A stretch of DNA of 5,396 nucleotides from Bacilli bacterium (GTDB taxonomy: Bacteria > Bacillota_I > Bacilli_A > RFN20 > CAG-826). The translations under genes and the position numbers were made by a program. The notes under the pieces were generated by a model, which saw only the letters and a list, made by a program, of their open reading frames with translations, did not search any database and was not told where the DNA came from. Numbering within the stretch: position 1 is the stretch's first letter; each line of letters starts with the position of its first letter. Below are positions 4,522-5,396 of this stretch, piece after piece. The stretch is from contig JAFZUD010000172.1 in NCBI GenBank assembly GCA_017618495.1, positions 1 through 5,396 of the forward strand. The letters run 5' to 3'.

Positions 4522-5396
4522 ATGATCAACAATAGAGACGAGATTATTGAGACCATACGCATGATCGAGGAAGAGAACCTCGACGTGAGAACCATCACGA
4601 TGGGCATTTCGCTTGTCGACTGCATCGATAACGACATCCATAAGTCATGCGAGAAGGTCTACAACAAAATCTATAGATATGCGAAAGACCTCGTGAAAGT
4701 CGGAAACGAGATCTCCAAGAAATACGGTATCCCGATCGTCAACAAGCGCGTTTCGGTCACTCCGATCTCCATCCTTGTCGGCGTATCCGGGGGAGATCCA
4801 GTCTTATACGCGAAAACCTTAGATAAAGTTGCCAAAGACATCGGCATCGATTTCATTGGCGGTTATAGCGCCCTCGTCCAAAAGGGCTTCGCTCCTGGCG
4901 ACAAAGAACTCATCGATTCGATTCCTAGGGCCTTAAACGAGACATCATACGTCTGCTCTTCGGTCAACGTTGGCTCAACCCGTGCCGGCATCAATCTCGA
5001 CGCCGTCAAAATCATGGGCCAAAAAGTCCTCGAAGCAGCGGAATTATCCAAAGATAGAGAATGCATCGCCGCCTCCAAGATGGTTGTTTTCTGCAACGCA
5101 GTAGAGGATAACCCATTCATGGCCGGCGCCTTCCATGGCATTGGCGAAGCCGATTGCGTCATCAATGTCGGCGTCAGCGGCCCAGGCGCAGTCCGCGCAG
5201 CCGTTGCCAAATGTCCAAAAGACGCTTCGATCTCCGAGATTGCCGACGTCATCAAAAAGACCGCCTTCAAAGTCACGAGAATGGGTCAGTTAGTCGGTGT
5301 TGAAGCATCAAAGATGCTCGGTGTCGAATTCGGCATCGTCGACCTTTCCCTTGCCCCAACCCCAGCGATTGGCGATTCTGTCGCCCACATCTTGGA
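4522..5396 (+). CDS. UPF0210 (DUF711) family protein, 3'-truncated by window edge
   Basis: The first 291 residues are present, of about 450 usual for the family; the frame is open at the right edge. Characteristic blocks: DVRTITMGISLVDC at 21-34, NKRVSVTPIS at 74-83, FIGGYSALVQKG at 111-122, GSTRAGINLDAV at 151-162, FCNAVEDNPFMAGAFHGIGE at 190-209, NVGVSGPG at 215-222 and IVDLSLAPTPAIGDSVA at 272-288. The family's known structure (SP0239-like) has a fold related to pyruvate formate-lyase and other glycyl-radical enzymes, but the part that would carry a radical loop lies outside the window and no activity is established. ATG 4522 has GGTGAG 4 nt upstream; an in-frame GTG at 4513 has no ribosome site. 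It forms an operon with the ACT gene, and no signal peptide is seen, so it is probably cytosolic. Confidence 0.95.
   Translation, partial: MINNRDEIIETIRMIEEENLDVRTITMGISLVDCIDNDIHKSCEKVYNKIYRYAKDLVKVGNEISKKYGIPIVNKRVSVTPISILVGVSGGDPVLYAKTLDKVAKDIGIDFIGGYSALVQKGFAPGDKELIDSIPRALNETSYVCSSVNVGSTRAGINLDAVKIMGQKVLEAAELSKDRECIAASKMVVFCNAVEDNPFMAGAFHGIGEADCVINVGVSGPGAVRAAVAKCPKDASISEIADVIKKTAFKVTRMGQLVGVEASKMLGVEFGIVDLSLAPTPAIGDSVAHIL

Noticed and set aside
4285..4641. A 118-codon minus-strand reading frame across the ACT and UPF0210 genes
   Set aside because: Its Asp/Val/His-rich sequence is the antisense reading of two well-supported genes.

Overview
The window looks like a chromosomal segment of a Bacillota-type bacterium (Firmicutes in the broad sense), possibly a gut lineage of Bacilli or Erysipelotrichia. 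The evidence is gene content and pairing: an ACT-domain UPF0237 gene directly before a UPF0210 gene, a CrtO-family membrane protein, AGGAG-type ribosome binding sites and compact oligo-T terminators. Trp is always TGG and the four visible stops are TAA or TAG, so the standard code fits and a TGA=Trp mollicute is unlikely. Base composition is mixed: genes favour C-ending codons (ATC, GTC, TTC, CTC), while intergenic gaps are AT-rich. The taxon is an inference; no rRNA or other marker gene is present.

Layout. (1) Positions 2-1640, plus strand: the 3' part of a PlsC-like phospholipid acyltransferase gene, then after one base a four-helix membrane protein of the CrtO acyltransferase family, closed by an intrinsic terminator. 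This looks like a lipid-acylation operon. (2) Positions 1675-2607, plus strand: a short promoter region and purC (SAICAR synthase). (3) Positions 2657-4060, minus strand: a PurF-family amidophosphoribosyltransferase, convergent with purC; the two share one bidirectional terminator. (4) Positions 4061-4239: a divergent regulatory region. (5) Positions 4240-5396, plus strand: an ACT-domain protein and a UPF0210/DUF711 protein cut by the window's right edge.

Two points stand out. The PurF-family protein keeps its PRPP-binding site and the four cysteines expected to hold an iron-sulfur cluster, but its glutaminase half lacks the catalytic N-terminal Cys (the protein begins Met-Gly-Gly) and other glutamine-site residues, so it probably cannot hydrolyse glutamine. 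Also, purC and this gene, although in opposite orientation, carry nearly the same 14-bp LacI-family-like operator (TGwAAsCGCTwTTA) in the same orientation and exactly 24 nt before the -10 box. This suggests a shared regulator and ties the unusual PurF homologue to purine synthesis.

No stretch over 300 bases lacks a gene. I saw no tRNA, rRNA, mobile element or CRISPR array.
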